Origin: Pseudofrankia coriaricola
GTDB taxonomy: Bacteria > Actinomycetota > Actinomycetes > Frankiales > Frankiaceae
Reading direction: 5' to 3'
DNA: 64,000 nucleotides
NCBI RefSeq assembly: GCF_001854805.1
Contig: NZ_MBLO01000252.1
Location: forward strand, 1 to 64,000
A model generated the notes under the pieces. The model worked only from the letters and a program-made list of their open reading frames with translations, did not search any database and was not told the DNA's origin. Positions 46,737 to 54,869 of this stretch are shown piece by piece (position 1 is the first letter of the stretch; the number at the start of each line of letters is the position of its first letter). The position numbers were made by a program, and so were the translations under genes.

Positions 46737-47465
46737 ATGGCATTCGGGCGCCGTCGCAGGCAGGAGGCCGACGAGGCCGATTTCATCGACGAGGAGCCGG
46801 AGCCCGAGGAGCACGCCGGCGCGGTCGACAACCCGCGGGGACCCTACGACGTCGACGACGCCCCGCGTGACGACATCCACCGCCTCGACGTCGGGGCCCT
46901 GCGGGTGCCCGCGCTGGAGGGTGCGCAGATCCAGTTCCAGGTCGAGGAGACGTCGGGCCGGCCGATGAGCGTGGTCGTCGCCGACGGCCACAGCGCCATG
47001 GAGCTGGCCGTCTTCGCCGCCCCGAAGACCCGGGGCCTGTGGGATGACGTCCGTGCCGAGATCATCGAGCAGCTGCAGGCGAACGGCGGCTCGCCGCACA
47101 CGGTCGACGGCCGCTACGGCCGCGAGCTGGAGCTCGCGCTGCCGACACCGGTGCCCGGCCAGCTGGTCCCCGGCCGGATGATCGGGATCGACGGGCCGCG
47201 CTGGTTCGTGCGCGCCGTGATGACCGGCCCCGGCGCGCTCGACCCGTCCCGGGCACCGCTGCTGGAGGAGACGCTGCGCCAGCTGGTGGTCGTCCGCGGC
47301 GACGACGCGATGCCGGTCCGCGACCCCCTGCCGCTCAAGCTGCCCAAGGAGGTCGCCGACCACGTCGAGGGTCTGGGCGACGACGACGACGGTACCGGCA
47401 CCGACGCGACCTCCGGCCGCCCGCAGATGCCCACTCCCGGCGCCCGCATCGCCGAGCTCCGTTGA
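46737..47465 (+). CDS. DUF3710 family protein
   Basis: A 242-aa acidic protein of unknown function. MAFGRRRRQEADEADFIDEE marks the basic-then-acidic N-terminus. The conserved body includes RLDVGALRVPALEGAQIQFQ, VVVADGHSAMELAVFAAPKT, RGLWDDVRAEIIEQLQANGG and MIGIDGPRWFVRAVMTGPGA. The C-terminus is disordered and acidic. AGGAG lies about 15 nt before the ATG. DUF3710 next to dut is a conserved actinobacterial pairing. Confidence 0.9.
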   Translation: MAFGRRRRQEADEADFIDEEPEPEEHAGAVDNPRGPYDVDDAPRDDIHRLDVGALRVPALEGAQIQFQVEETSGRPMSVVVADGHSAMELAVFAAPKTRGLWDDVRAEIIEQLQANGGSPHTVDGRYGRELELALPTPVPGQLVPGRMIGIDGPRWFVRAVMTGPGALDPSRAPLLEETLRQLVVVRGDDAMPVRDPLPLKLPKEVADHVEGLGDDDDGTGTDATSGRPQMPTPGARIAELR

Positions 47466-47748
47466 CCTGACCGGCGAGCTCACCGGTGAGTTCCTGGCAG
47501 CCCGGGAAGGGGCTCCCTGAGTGGTACGCACCGCTGTCCAGCCGTCGGCGACCCTTCCGCCGGCGGCGCTTCACGCCCTGCTGGGCGGCGGAAAGCGTCG
47601 CGCGTCATTTTCAGGGGCGTCCGAAAACGGGTAGGCGCCAAGATGGCTGGGGACGCCGGACGTGGCGGTCCGCTGTCACACCCACTGTCACATTCGTGCC
47701 GGGCACGCGAACGCGCGGCCGCGGGCGCTCATGTCCTCGGAGGCAGAG

Positions 47749-48267
47749 TTGGCCATCTACGCGCTCGGGGACCAGGTTCCCGACATCGACCCTTCGGCGT
47801 ATGTCCATCCGGACGCGACCGTTATCGGGTCAGTGACGATCGGCCCTGAGTCATCGATCTGGCCGCGGGCGGTGCTGCGAGGCGACACCGGTAAGATCAT
47901 TATCGGCGCCCGCACGTCGATCCAGGACGGCACGGTCGTGCACACCACCGCCCTGCACAGCACGGTCGTCGGCGACGACTGCGTGGTCGGCCACGTCGCC
48001 CACCTGGAGGGCTGCACCGTCGAGAACGGGGCACTCATCGGCTCCGGCTCGATCGTGCTGCACAACGCCCGAGTGGGCTCCGGCGCGATCGTCGGCGCCA
48101 ACGCGGTCGTCAGCAACAACGGCATTGTCCCGCCTGGCGCGATGGCTCTCGGCGTCCCCGCCAAGATCCGCGAAGGTGCCGCCAACGCCGCGGGCATCGC
48201 CATCGCCGCCGAGCACTACGTGGAGAACGGCAAGCGCTTCCGCGAGGAGCTGCGCCGCCTCGACTGA
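47749..48267 (+). CDS. Gamma-type carbonic anhydrase / hexapeptide-repeat protein
   Basis: About 172 aa, left-handed beta-helix of hexapeptide repeats (VIGSVTIGPESSIWPRAVLR, then GTVVHTTALHSTVVG and VVGHVAHLEGCTVENGALIG). The three metal-binding histidines expected in gamma-carbonic anhydrases are compatible with HTT, GHVAH and neighbours. The natural substrate may be CO2, but many relatives are untested. TTG 47749 has GGAGG at an ideal 5-nt spacing; ATG 47731 and the longer frame from 47662 lack an SD. Its stop is followed after 4 nt by the 3'-flank repeat module. Confidence 0.88.
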   Translation: MAIYALGDQVPDIDPSAYVHPDATVIGSVTIGPESSIWPRAVLRGDTGKIIIGARTSIQDGTVVHTTALHSTVVGDDCVVGHVAHLEGCTVENGALIGSGSIVLHNARVGSGAIVGANAVVSNNGIVPPGAMALGVPAKIREGAANAAGIAIAAEHYVENGKRFREELRRLD

Positions 48268-48271
48268 GACA

Positions 48272-48605
48272 TCCCGTGCCGGACGCTCCGCGCCCGCACC
48301 CGGGCGCCGCCCGGGGTCCCTGCCGGATCGACGGAGCTTGCGGAGTCGATCTGGGAGGTCCGCGGGCGCTGAGCCTGACCTCCCAGATCGCTTACCTCCC
48401 AGATCACGACCTCCCAGATCGGCTTCGCCGATCCGGCAGGGACCCCGTCCGCCGATCCGGCGGGGACCCTGTCGCCGATCCGGCAGGGACCCTGCTCCCA
48501 GCCTGGTTCCGGGCCCCTGGCACATGGCGGTGGTAGAGCCTGGTCTGGGTCGGCGAGGTGGCCGAGTCGACACAGCGCTGATGCGCCGTCACGAACTGTG
48601 GCTGG
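48272..48605. repeat. 3'-flank module with nested palindromic repeats, copy D
   Basis: It begins 4 nt after the carbonic anhydrase stop with TCCCGTGCCGG and the loop ACGCTCCGCGC. A reversed unit at 48315-48360 (GGTCCCTGCCGGATC ... GATCTGGGAGGTC) carries a different stem, GATCGAC/GTCGATC. Forward units occupy 48377-48491 and are nearly identical to copy A. The tail CAGCGCTGATGCGCCGTCAC with TGTGGCTGGG ends it. No gene in 48268-48648. Confidence 0.85.
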
Positions 48606-48648
48606 GCTGTGTAGACAAGTCACTAGCCCGCTCAGGCAACGTCTGGGC

Positions 48649-49647
48649 TCAGGTGCCGCGCAGGTGGTGCAGCTTGGCGGGGTTGGCGACCAGGTCGATG
48701 GCCCGCACGCGGCCGTTCGCGGTGGTCAGGGCGACCACGTCGGTCAGCTCGCCGCCGAGATAGCCCAGGAAGCCGGGGCCGCCGTTGACCTCGGCGGGCA
48801 CGATCATCCGCGCGCCGGCCGGATCCCGCGCCGCCTTCACGAGGATGCCCAGCAGGAACCGCGCGACCTTCTCCGCGCCGACGATCGGCCGCCGCGCCGC
48901 CTGGGCCACCCCGCCGCCGTCGGATCGCAGCACGACGTCCGGGTCGAGCAGCTCGACCAGGGCGGCCAGGTCGCCACCGTCCGCCGCCCGCTGGAAGGCC
49001 TCCGCGACCCGCCAGCCGTGGGCCGGGTCCGGGTCGAACCTGGCGCCGCGGGAGCGGACGTGGCGGCGGGCGCGGCTCGCGAGCTGGCGGGAGGCCGCGG
49101 GGGTGCGGCCGGTGATCTCAGCGACCTCGTCGAACCCGTAGCCGAAGACGTCGTGCAGCACGAGCGCGGTCCGTTCGGCCGGGGTGAGAGTCTCCATCAC
49201 GACGAGCATCGCCATGCTCACCGACTCGGCGAGCGTCACCCGGTCCGCCGCGGGGTCAGGCAGCGACGCGGCGGCCGCCCGCTGGGCCGCCGCCCCCACG
49301 GCCCCCGCCGTCCCGGCCGCGTACACCGCGACCGCGTCGAGGCCGCCGACCTCGGCCAGCGGCTCGGGCAGCCACGGGCCGATGTACGACTCCCGGCGGG
49401 CGCGCGCCGAGCGCAGCTCGTCCAGGCAGAGCCGGCCGACGACGACGGTCAGCCACGCCCGCAGGTCGTCGGGCTCGACGTCGGCGCGGGCCAGGCGTAG
49501 CCAGGCCTCCTGGACGACGTCCTCCGCGTCGGCGAACGAGCCGAGGATCCGGTAGGCGAGGCCGCGCAGGTAGCCGCGTTCCGCCTCGAACGCGGCCGCG
49601 AGCTCCGCGGCCCGGCCCTCGGCCGCTCCGGCATCGAAGATCTTCAT
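48649..49647 (-). CDS. ECF41-type RNA polymerase sigma factor with C-terminal SnoaL-like domain
   Basis: A 332-aa sigma factor. Region 2 reads YLRGLAYRILGSFADAEDVV and QEAWLRLARADV, and region 4 reads LVLHDVFGYGFDEVAEITGR. Between them is the ECF41 hallmark YIGPWLPEPL, and the SnoaL-like C-terminal domain carries RSDGGG and ends in VANPAKLHHL (the NPxKL motif). In ECF41 factors this fused domain modulates activity in place of an anti-sigma factor. GGAGA lies 4 nt before the ATG. The COE-type target gene usually next to ECF41 factors is not seen. Confidence 0.92.
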   Translation of the reverse strand: MKIFDAGAAEGRAAELAAAFEAERGYLRGLAYRILGSFADAEDVVQEAWLRLARADVEPDDLRAWLTVVVGRLCLDELRSARARRESYIGPWLPEPLAEVGGLDAVAVYAAGTAGAVGAAAQRAAAASLPDPAADRVTLAESVSMAMLVVMETLTPAERTALVLHDVFGYGFDEVAEITGRTPAASRQLASRARRHVRSRGARFDPDPAHGWRVAEAFQRAADGGDLAALVELLDPDVVLRSDGGGVAQAARRPIVGAEKVARFLLGILVKAARDPAGARMIVPAEVNGGPGFLGYLGGELTDVVALTTANGRVRAIDLVANPAKLHHLRGT

Positions 49648-49759
49648 CGTCTCTCCGCAACTCAGTGCTTCTGCGTCGAGAGGAGGACGAGATACCCGCC
49701 CGCGATGTGACGGGGGCGCGCAGCGCCCCCGTCACCAGCCGGCCAGCCCCAGCGATCGG

Positions 49760-52435
49760 TCAGACGGCCGCGGGCCTGGGGGCGAGCTCCACGGTGACGG
49801 TGATCTCGCTGGTGCCCGCCGCGAGGGTCAGGTCGGCGATGCTGCCGGCGTTGCGCAGGTCGGCGCCGACCGGTTCCAGCAGGGCCAGCACGTCGGGCTC
49901 CGCGGTGATCCTGGCCGAGGCGACCTCGGCCTTCATCGACACCTTGGCCTCCGACTTGGCGCGGCGCACCGCGGAGAGGACCACCCCGACGACCTCGAGC
50001 TGGCGCGCCGGCGCCGCCTCGGCGAGCTTGCGCAGCTGGGGCGCCTCCGGCCAGCGCGCCCGGTGCACCGAGCCGGCCTGCCACCAGGACCAGACCTCCT
50101 CGGTGACGAACGGCAGGAACGGCGCGAACAGCCGCAGCAGCGTCGAGAGCGCCACCGCGAGCGTCGCCCGCGCCGAGGCCGCGCCCGTCTCCCCGGCGCC
50201 GCCGTAGGCGCGGCCCTTCACCAGCTCGACGTAGTCGTCGCAGAACGTCCAGAAGAACGACTCGGTGACCTCGAGCGCGCGGGCGTAGTCGTAGCCGTCG
50301 AACGCGGCGGTCGCCTGGTCGACGACGTCAGCGAGGCTCGCGAGCAGCGCCCGGTCCAGCGGCTCGGTCACCGCGGCCAGCGTCGCCTCGTCGGCCGCGT
50401 CCCCGGTCGCGATGCCCGCCGGCAACACGGTGTCGCCCTCGCCGCCCACGATGCCCAGCGCGAACCGGCTCGCGTTGAGAATCTTGATCGCCAGCCGGCG
50501 GCCGATCTTCATCTGGCCGACGTCGAACGCCGTGTCCGTCCCCGGCCGGCCGGAGGCCGCCCAGTAGCGGACCCCGTCCGAGCCGTGTTCCTTGAGCAGT
50601 CCCATCGGAGTGACGACGTTGCCCTTGGACTTGGACATCTTCTTGCGGTCGGGGTCCAGGATCCAGCCGGAGATCGCCGCGTCCGACCAGGGCAGCGCGC
50701 CGTGCTCCTCGTGGCTGCGCACCACGGTCGAGAACAGCCAGGTCCGGATGATCTCGTGGGCCTGCGGGCGCAGATCCATCGGGAACACCCGCGCGAAAAG
50801 GTCCTCGTCGTAGCTCCAGCCGCCCGCGATCTGCGGCGTCAGCGACGAGGTCGCCCAGGTGTCCATGACGTCGGGGTCGCCGGTGAAACCACCGGGCACG
50901 TCACGCTGGGCGGCGGTATAGCCGGGCGGGGCGTCCGTCGACGGGTCGAGAGGCAGGCTGTCCTCGGCGGCGAGGATGGGCGACTCATAGCGAGGCTCAC
51001 CGTCCTCGTCCAGCTCGTACCAGACCGGGAACGGCACGCCGAAGAAGCGCTGCCGGGAGATCAGCCAGTCGCCGTTGAGGCCGTCGACCCAGTTCTCGTA
51101 GCGGACCCGCATGTGCGGCGGGTGCCAGTTGAGCTGGGCGCCGCGCGCGCGCAGCTCGGCGCGCAGCTCCTCGTCGCGGCCACCGTTGCGCAGGTACCAC
51201 TGCCGGGTGGAGACGATCTCCAGCGGCCGGTCACCCTTCTCGTAGAACTTCACCGGGTGCTCGATCGACCTCGGCTCGCCCTTCAGCGCGCCGGACTCCC
51301 TGAGCAGCTCGACGATCCTGGTCTTGGCGGCGTGCACGGTCTTGCTCGCGAGCTCCGCGTAGGCCGCCCGGCCGGCGTCGCTGTCGATCGCGGCCGGCGG
51401 GTCGGCCAGCAGCCGGCCGTCGCGGCCGATGACGGCGCGGGCGGGCAGGCTCAGCTCGCGCCACCAGATCACGTCGGTGAGGTCACCGAACGTACAGATC
51501 ATCGCGATGCCGGAGCCCTTGTCCGGGGCCGCGAGCCGGTGCGCGACGACCGGCACCTCGACGCCGAACAGCGGCGTGCGCACGGTCTTGCCGAACAGCG
51601 GCTGGTAACGCTCGTCTTCCGGGTGCGCGACCAGCGCGACACAGGCCGGCAGCAGCTCGGGCCTGGTCGTCTCGATGATCACTTCGCCGTCGCCGGACGA
51701 CCGGGGGAAGCCGATCGTGTAGTACGCGCCGGGGCGCTCCCGGTCCTCCAGCTCGGCCTGGGCCACGGCGGTGCGGAACGTGACGTCCCACAGCGTCGGC
51801 GCCTCGGCCAGGTAGGCGTTGCCGCGCGCGTAGTTGCGCAGGAACGCCCGCTGGGCGACGGCGCGCGAGCGGGTGTCGATCGTCGCGTAGGTCTGCGTCC
51901 AGTCGACAGACAGGCCGAGGCGACGCCAGAGCTCCTCGAAGCCCTTCTCGTCCTCGAGAGTCAGCTCCTCGCACAGCTCGACGAAGTTACGCCGGCTGAT
52001 CGGGATCTGCTCCTTGCCCGGCTTGGCCGGCGGGGTGAACTCCGGGTCGTACTGGACGGACGGGTCGCAGCGCACGCCGAAGTAGTTCTGCACCCGCCGC
52101 TCGGTCGGCAGGCCGTTGTCGTCGAACCCCATCGGGTAGAAGACCTCAAAGCCGCGCATCCGCTGGTAACGGGCGATCAGGTCGGTGTGCGTGTAGGAGA
52201 AGACGTGGCCGACGTGCAGCGAGCCGCTTACGGTCGGCGGCGGAGTGTCGATCGAGTAGACGCGCGCGCGCTCGACCGTGCGGTCGAACCGGTACGTCTG
52301 CTGGTCCTGCCATACCGCGGACCAACGCTCCTCGACCCCGTCGAGACTCGGCTTCGCTGGAATCGCCCGGGTCGCCGGCTGCGCCGCCTCGATCGAGGCC
52401 GCCGCCGTGCCCTGGGCATCGTCTGTTGACACCAC
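49760..52435 (-). CDS. valS: Valyl-tRNA synthetase
   Basis: An 891-aa class I aminoacyl-tRNA synthetase. The HIGH-type motif is PPTVSGSLHVGHVFSYTHTD and the KMSKS motif is DRKKMSKSKGNVVTPMGLL. A CP1 editing domain (IIETTRPELLPACVALVAHP) and an anticodon-binding helical domain are complete. It charges tRNA-Val. GTG 52435 (or GTG 52432) has a TAGGAT box 6 nt upstream. The gene lies between an inositol-phosphatase-family gene and the ECF41 gene, all minus-strand, separated by hairpins or gaps. Confidence 0.97.
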   Translation of the reverse strand: MVSTDDAQGTAAASIEAAQPATRAIPAKPSLDGVEERWSAVWQDQQTYRFDRTVERARVYSIDTPPPTVSGSLHVGHVFSYTHTDLIARYQRMRGFEVFYPMGFDDNGLPTERRVQNYFGVRCDPSVQYDPEFTPPAKPGKEQIPISRRNFVELCEELTLEDEKGFEELWRRLGLSVDWTQTYATIDTRSRAVAQRAFLRNYARGNAYLAEAPTLWDVTFRTAVAQAELEDRERPGAYYTIGFPRSSGDGEVIIETTRPELLPACVALVAHPEDERYQPLFGKTVRTPLFGVEVPVVAHRLAAPDKGSGIAMICTFGDLTDVIWWRELSLPARAVIGRDGRLLADPPAAIDSDAGRAAYAELASKTVHAAKTRIVELLRESGALKGEPRSIEHPVKFYEKGDRPLEIVSTRQWYLRNGGRDEELRAELRARGAQLNWHPPHMRVRYENWVDGLNGDWLISRQRFFGVPFPVWYELDEDGEPRYESPILAAEDSLPLDPSTDAPPGYTAAQRDVPGGFTGDPDVMDTWATSSLTPQIAGGWSYDEDLFARVFPMDLRPQAHEIIRTWLFSTVVRSHEEHGALPWSDAAISGWILDPDRKKMSKSKGNVVTPMGLLKEHGSDGVRYWAASGRPGTDTAFDVGQMKIGRRLAIKILNASRFALGIVGGEGDTVLPAGIATGDAADEATLAAVTEPLDRALLASLADVVDQATAAFDGYDYARALEVTESFFWTFCDDYVELVKGRAYGGAGETGAASARATLAVALSTLLRLFAPFLPFVTEEVWSWWQAGSVHRARWPEAPQLRKLAEAAPARQLEVVGVVLSAVRRAKSEAKVSMKAEVASARITAEPDVLALLEPVGADLRNAGSIADLTLAAGTSEITVTVELAPRPAAV

Positions 52436-52441
52436 CCTTCC

Positions 52442-52447
52442 ATCCTA
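52442..52447 (-). promoter_or_regulatory. -10-like box TAGGAT before valS
   Basis: On the minus strand TAGGAT lies 6 nt before GTG 52435, the same geometry as other likely leaderless starts here. Confidence 0.45.
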
Positions 52448-52492
52448 TGGGTGATCGCCAAACGGTTATCCGAGGCCGGCGCCTGCCCGCGT

Positions 52493-52550
52493 CAAGGCAG
52501 GTGAAACTGGGTTCAGGTCCGGCGTGCCGACCCCAATTTCACCTGCCTTG
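52493..52550. terminator. 19-bp near-perfect hairpin between the IMPase-family gene and valS
   Basis: Arms 52493-52511 and 52532-52550 pair over 19 bp with one mismatch (core AAGGCAGGTGAAA), around a 20-nt loop. It is 30 nt downstream of the IMPase-family stop, so it is probably its terminator. A regulatory hairpin in front of valS is the alternative. Confidence 0.6.
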
Positions 52551-52579
52551 GCAATCGTCCTCGACCTGGTAGGCCGGGC

Positions 52580-53386
52580 CTAGTCGCGGTCGGCGCGGGG
52601 GTCTTCGGCGAGCAGGGCGGCCAGCGCGGTGAAGATCGCCGGTGGGGCGGCGAGGTAGAGGTCCTCGCCGCCGGGCGCGCCATCCAGGCCGCCGGCAATG
52701 GCTCCGGCCTCCGTGGCGATCAGGCCGCCCGCGGCGTGGTCCCAAGGCTTCAGGCCGCGCTCGTAGTAGGCGTCGAGCGTGCCGGCCGCGACGGCGCACA
52801 GGTCCAGCGAGGCGGCGCCCATCCGGCGGATGTCGCGCACCCGAGGCGCCACCCTGGTCAGCACGGCGACCTGCGCCGTGCGCCGCTGGACCGTGTAGCC
52901 GAAACCGGTGGCGACGAGCGCCATCTCGAGGCTCGTCACTCCCGAGACGCGCAGCGGTTGCCCGCCCTGCGCCGCTCCCCCGCCACGCAGCGCCGTGTAG
53001 GTCCGGCCCAGCGCCGGCGCGTGCACAACCCCGGCGACGACCTCACCGTCCACCTCGACGCCGATGGAGACGGCCCAGTTCGGCAGGTTGTAGAGGAAGT
53101 TGACGGTCCCGTCGATCGGGTCGACGATCCAGCGCACCCCGCTGGTCCCGGCCGCGTCCGAGCCCTCCTCGCCGAGGATCCCGTCCCCGGGCCGCGCCTC
53201 GCGCAGCCGCCTGGCGACCAGTTCCTCGGAGGCCCGGTCCAGCGCCGTCACGACATCCGTCGGCGACGACTTCGTCGACTCCGCCGCCACGGTCCCCGCC
53301 CGCCCCCGCACCAGCAGGTCCCCCGCCTCAGCGGCGACGTCCAGGGCCAGCGCCAGCAGCTCCTCCGCACTCGCCCGGTCAGCCAT
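52580..53386 (-). CDS. Inositol monophosphatase family protein
   Basis: About 268 aa. Metal-binding motifs: GILGEEGSDAAG, WIVDPIDGTVNFLYNLPNWA and LKPWDHAAGGLIATEAG. The sequence fits SuhB/ImpA-type inositol monophosphatases, which supply myo-inositol for phosphatidylinositol in actinobacteria; a histidinol-phosphate phosphatase role cannot be excluded. ATG 53386 has GAGG 9 nt upstream; the open frame extends to 53524 without similarity. Confidence 0.9.
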   Translation of the reverse strand: MADRASAEELLALALDVAAEAGDLLVRGRAGTVAAESTKSSPTDVVTALDRASEELVARRLREARPGDGILGEEGSDAAGTSGVRWIVDPIDGTVNFLYNLPNWAVSIGVEVDGEVVAGVVHAPALGRTYTALRGGGAAQGGQPLRVSGVTSLEMALVATGFGYTVQRRTAQVAVLTRVAPRVRDIRRMGAASLDLCAVAAGTLDAYYERGLKPWDHAAGGLIATEAGAIAGGLDGAPGGEDLYLAAPPAIFTALAALLAEDPRADRD

Positions 53387-53561
53387 CCCGCCGCACCTCA
53401 TTCCACTCAATAACAGACAGCAACCATCGGGGGCACCCACGCCCACGTCCTCACGCGGCCATCCTGCCAACCCACCCGAGCAACCATCCCGACTCCGTCT
53501 CATGACTCCTGTGAGTCGTCCCACCCACGACTCGCGACGACGATCACCGATGCGGGCGTGC

Positions 53562-53852
53562 TCACTCGCTCACGACATCAGGGTCGACAACGGCGTCCAG
53601 ATCACCGAAGAAACGGTCAGCGTCGATATGTAGCTCGTCCGCCCACCTCGCCTGCACCGGACCCGTAGCCACGAATGTGCGCGGACATGCCGGCCGCTCG
53701 TCGTCGCCCTCCCCGAGACGGCGTAGCGCCTCCGCATGACGGGAGAGTGCGTCGTCGAGTACACGGTCCATCAGTGCCTGTCGCACCCGCACCTCGGCAC
53801 GCCGTCCAGCGTCGTCCAATTCCTCGGTTTGTTCCGAGCCCCCGGTTTCCAT
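53562..53852 (-). CDS. Hypothetical protein downstream of HigA
   Basis: A 96-aa acidic protein starting METGGSEQTEELDDAGRRAE. A helical Arg/Leu-rich stretch (VRQALMDRVLDDALSRHAEA) is followed by TFVATGPVQARWADELHIDA and DRFFGDLDAVVD. It starts 13 nt after the antitoxin stop on the same strand with AAGG 9 nt upstream, so it is probably the third gene of the toxin-antitoxin operon. I recognise no family. The HID-type C-terminus could be a small effector or chaperone. Confidence 0.55.
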   Translation of the reverse strand: METGGSEQTEELDDAGRRAEVRVRQALMDRVLDDALSRHAEALRRLGEGDDERPACPRTFVATGPVQARWADELHIDADRFFGDLDAVVDPDVVSE

Positions 53853-53865
53853 CGCAGTCGACCTT

Positions 53866-54183
53866 CTACCCGATCGTGATGCGCTCGTCGCCGAACTTGG
53901 CGATGATCTCGACCTCACCGCCGAGGGCTGCCAGGTAGCTGCGGATCGTCGCGATCTCCGAGTGATCGAGATCGCCCCGTTCGATGCGAGAGATCCGGGA
54001 CTGCGAGATCCCGAGCCGCTCGGCCAGCGTGCTCTGGTCGAGCCCGTATGCCTGCCGGATCTCCGCTAGGCGGTGCGCACGCGCCTCAGCTCGCATGTTG
54101 GCCTGGAACGCGGCAATCCTGGCCTCGTCGAGGAGCCCGGACGCGACCAGTTCGGACCGGACCTCCGCCCACTCCTTCGCCAT
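53866..54183 (-). CDS. higA: HigA-type antitoxin, XRE-family HTH
   Basis: A 105-aa protein. An N-terminal helical region (MAKEWAEVRSELVASGLLDE) precedes a clear XRE HTH: RLAEIRQAYGLDQSTLAERL, then GISQSRISRIERGDLDHSEI. The short C-terminus is LGGEVEIIAKFGDERITIG. It would bind its own promoter and neutralise the toxin. AAGGAAG lies 8 nt before ATG 54183. It follows the toxin reading frame on the same strand, the toxin-first HigBA order. Confidence 0.85.
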   Translation of the reverse strand: MAKEWAEVRSELVASGLLDEARIAAFQANMRAEARAHRLAEIRQAYGLDQSTLAERLGISQSRISRIERGDLDHSEIATIRSYLAALGGEVEIIAKFGDERITIG

Positions 54184-54571
54184 GTCCGCCACTTCCTTTC
54201 CGTGTCGTACTCGCCATCGCACCAGCGCCGGTACCGCTCCTCCGCCACCGGGATGTTCAGGTCGTACCAGCGGTTCCACATGCCGGCCTTGTCGCCGCCT
54301 ACAAGCAACACCGCGCGCCGGGCGTAGTCGAAGACGAACAGGATGCGCACCTCGGTGTGGCCGCTCGACGCCGGGCGCAACTCCTTCAGGTTGTGAATCT
54401 TCGATCCGCCGATCCGGTCCACAAACGGGCGGCCCAGGTCGGCCCGTCCGCCTCGAGTTGATTGATCGCGGCGGCAACCAGATCGGCCGACACGGGGTCG
54501 GACCACGCGAGCCGCACGAACCACTCGTGCATCTCGTCCACCAGGAGGACGGACCACCTCGCACCCATCAT
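54066..54571 (-). pseudogene. higB: HigB/RelE-type toxin disrupted by a frameshift
   Basis: The start frame reads WSVLLVDEMHEWFVRLAWSD, then LVAAAINQLEADGP before ending at 54386. The expected continuation lies in another frame: LGRPFVDRIGGSKIHNLKEL, then RPASSGHTEVRILFVFDYAR and LLVGGDKAGMWNRWYDLNIP. A single missing base at about 54437-54441 joins the two. The second frame then reads on over the antitoxin start to a stop at 54066. Intact HigB toxins of this type cleave mRNA on the ribosome. The likely start is ATG 54568 with GAGG upstream. Sequencing error or genuine inactivation cannot be separated from sequence alone. Confidence 0.75.
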
Positions 54572-54869
54572 ATGACCTCAGCGTTCTACCGTGCGATCTT
54601 CCCCGGATGCGGCGATGAGGCGAGGAGGTCCACCTCCGACAGGGCCCCTGCGCCGCAGAACCGATCATGCCCAGGGCAAATGCGGAGAATGTGGCATTGG
54701 AGTGGTCCTTTATGCCCTATTTTGACCGCTCTTCGTGCGCCACTCCCAGAGATCAACCCGAAGGCTGGTCCAGGCCGCCGGGGCCAGTCCTGCGAGCACG
54801 CCCGAGCCGATTGGAACGGCACCGGAGAATCCTTGTCGTACATCCCTGAAGCACCCTGGAGAACTGCTG

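Noticed and set aside
52505-52530. tRNA T-arm-like GGTTCAGGTCC upstream of valS
   Set aside because: The surrounding sequence folds into a long simple hairpin, with no acceptor stem, D-arm or anticodon arm.
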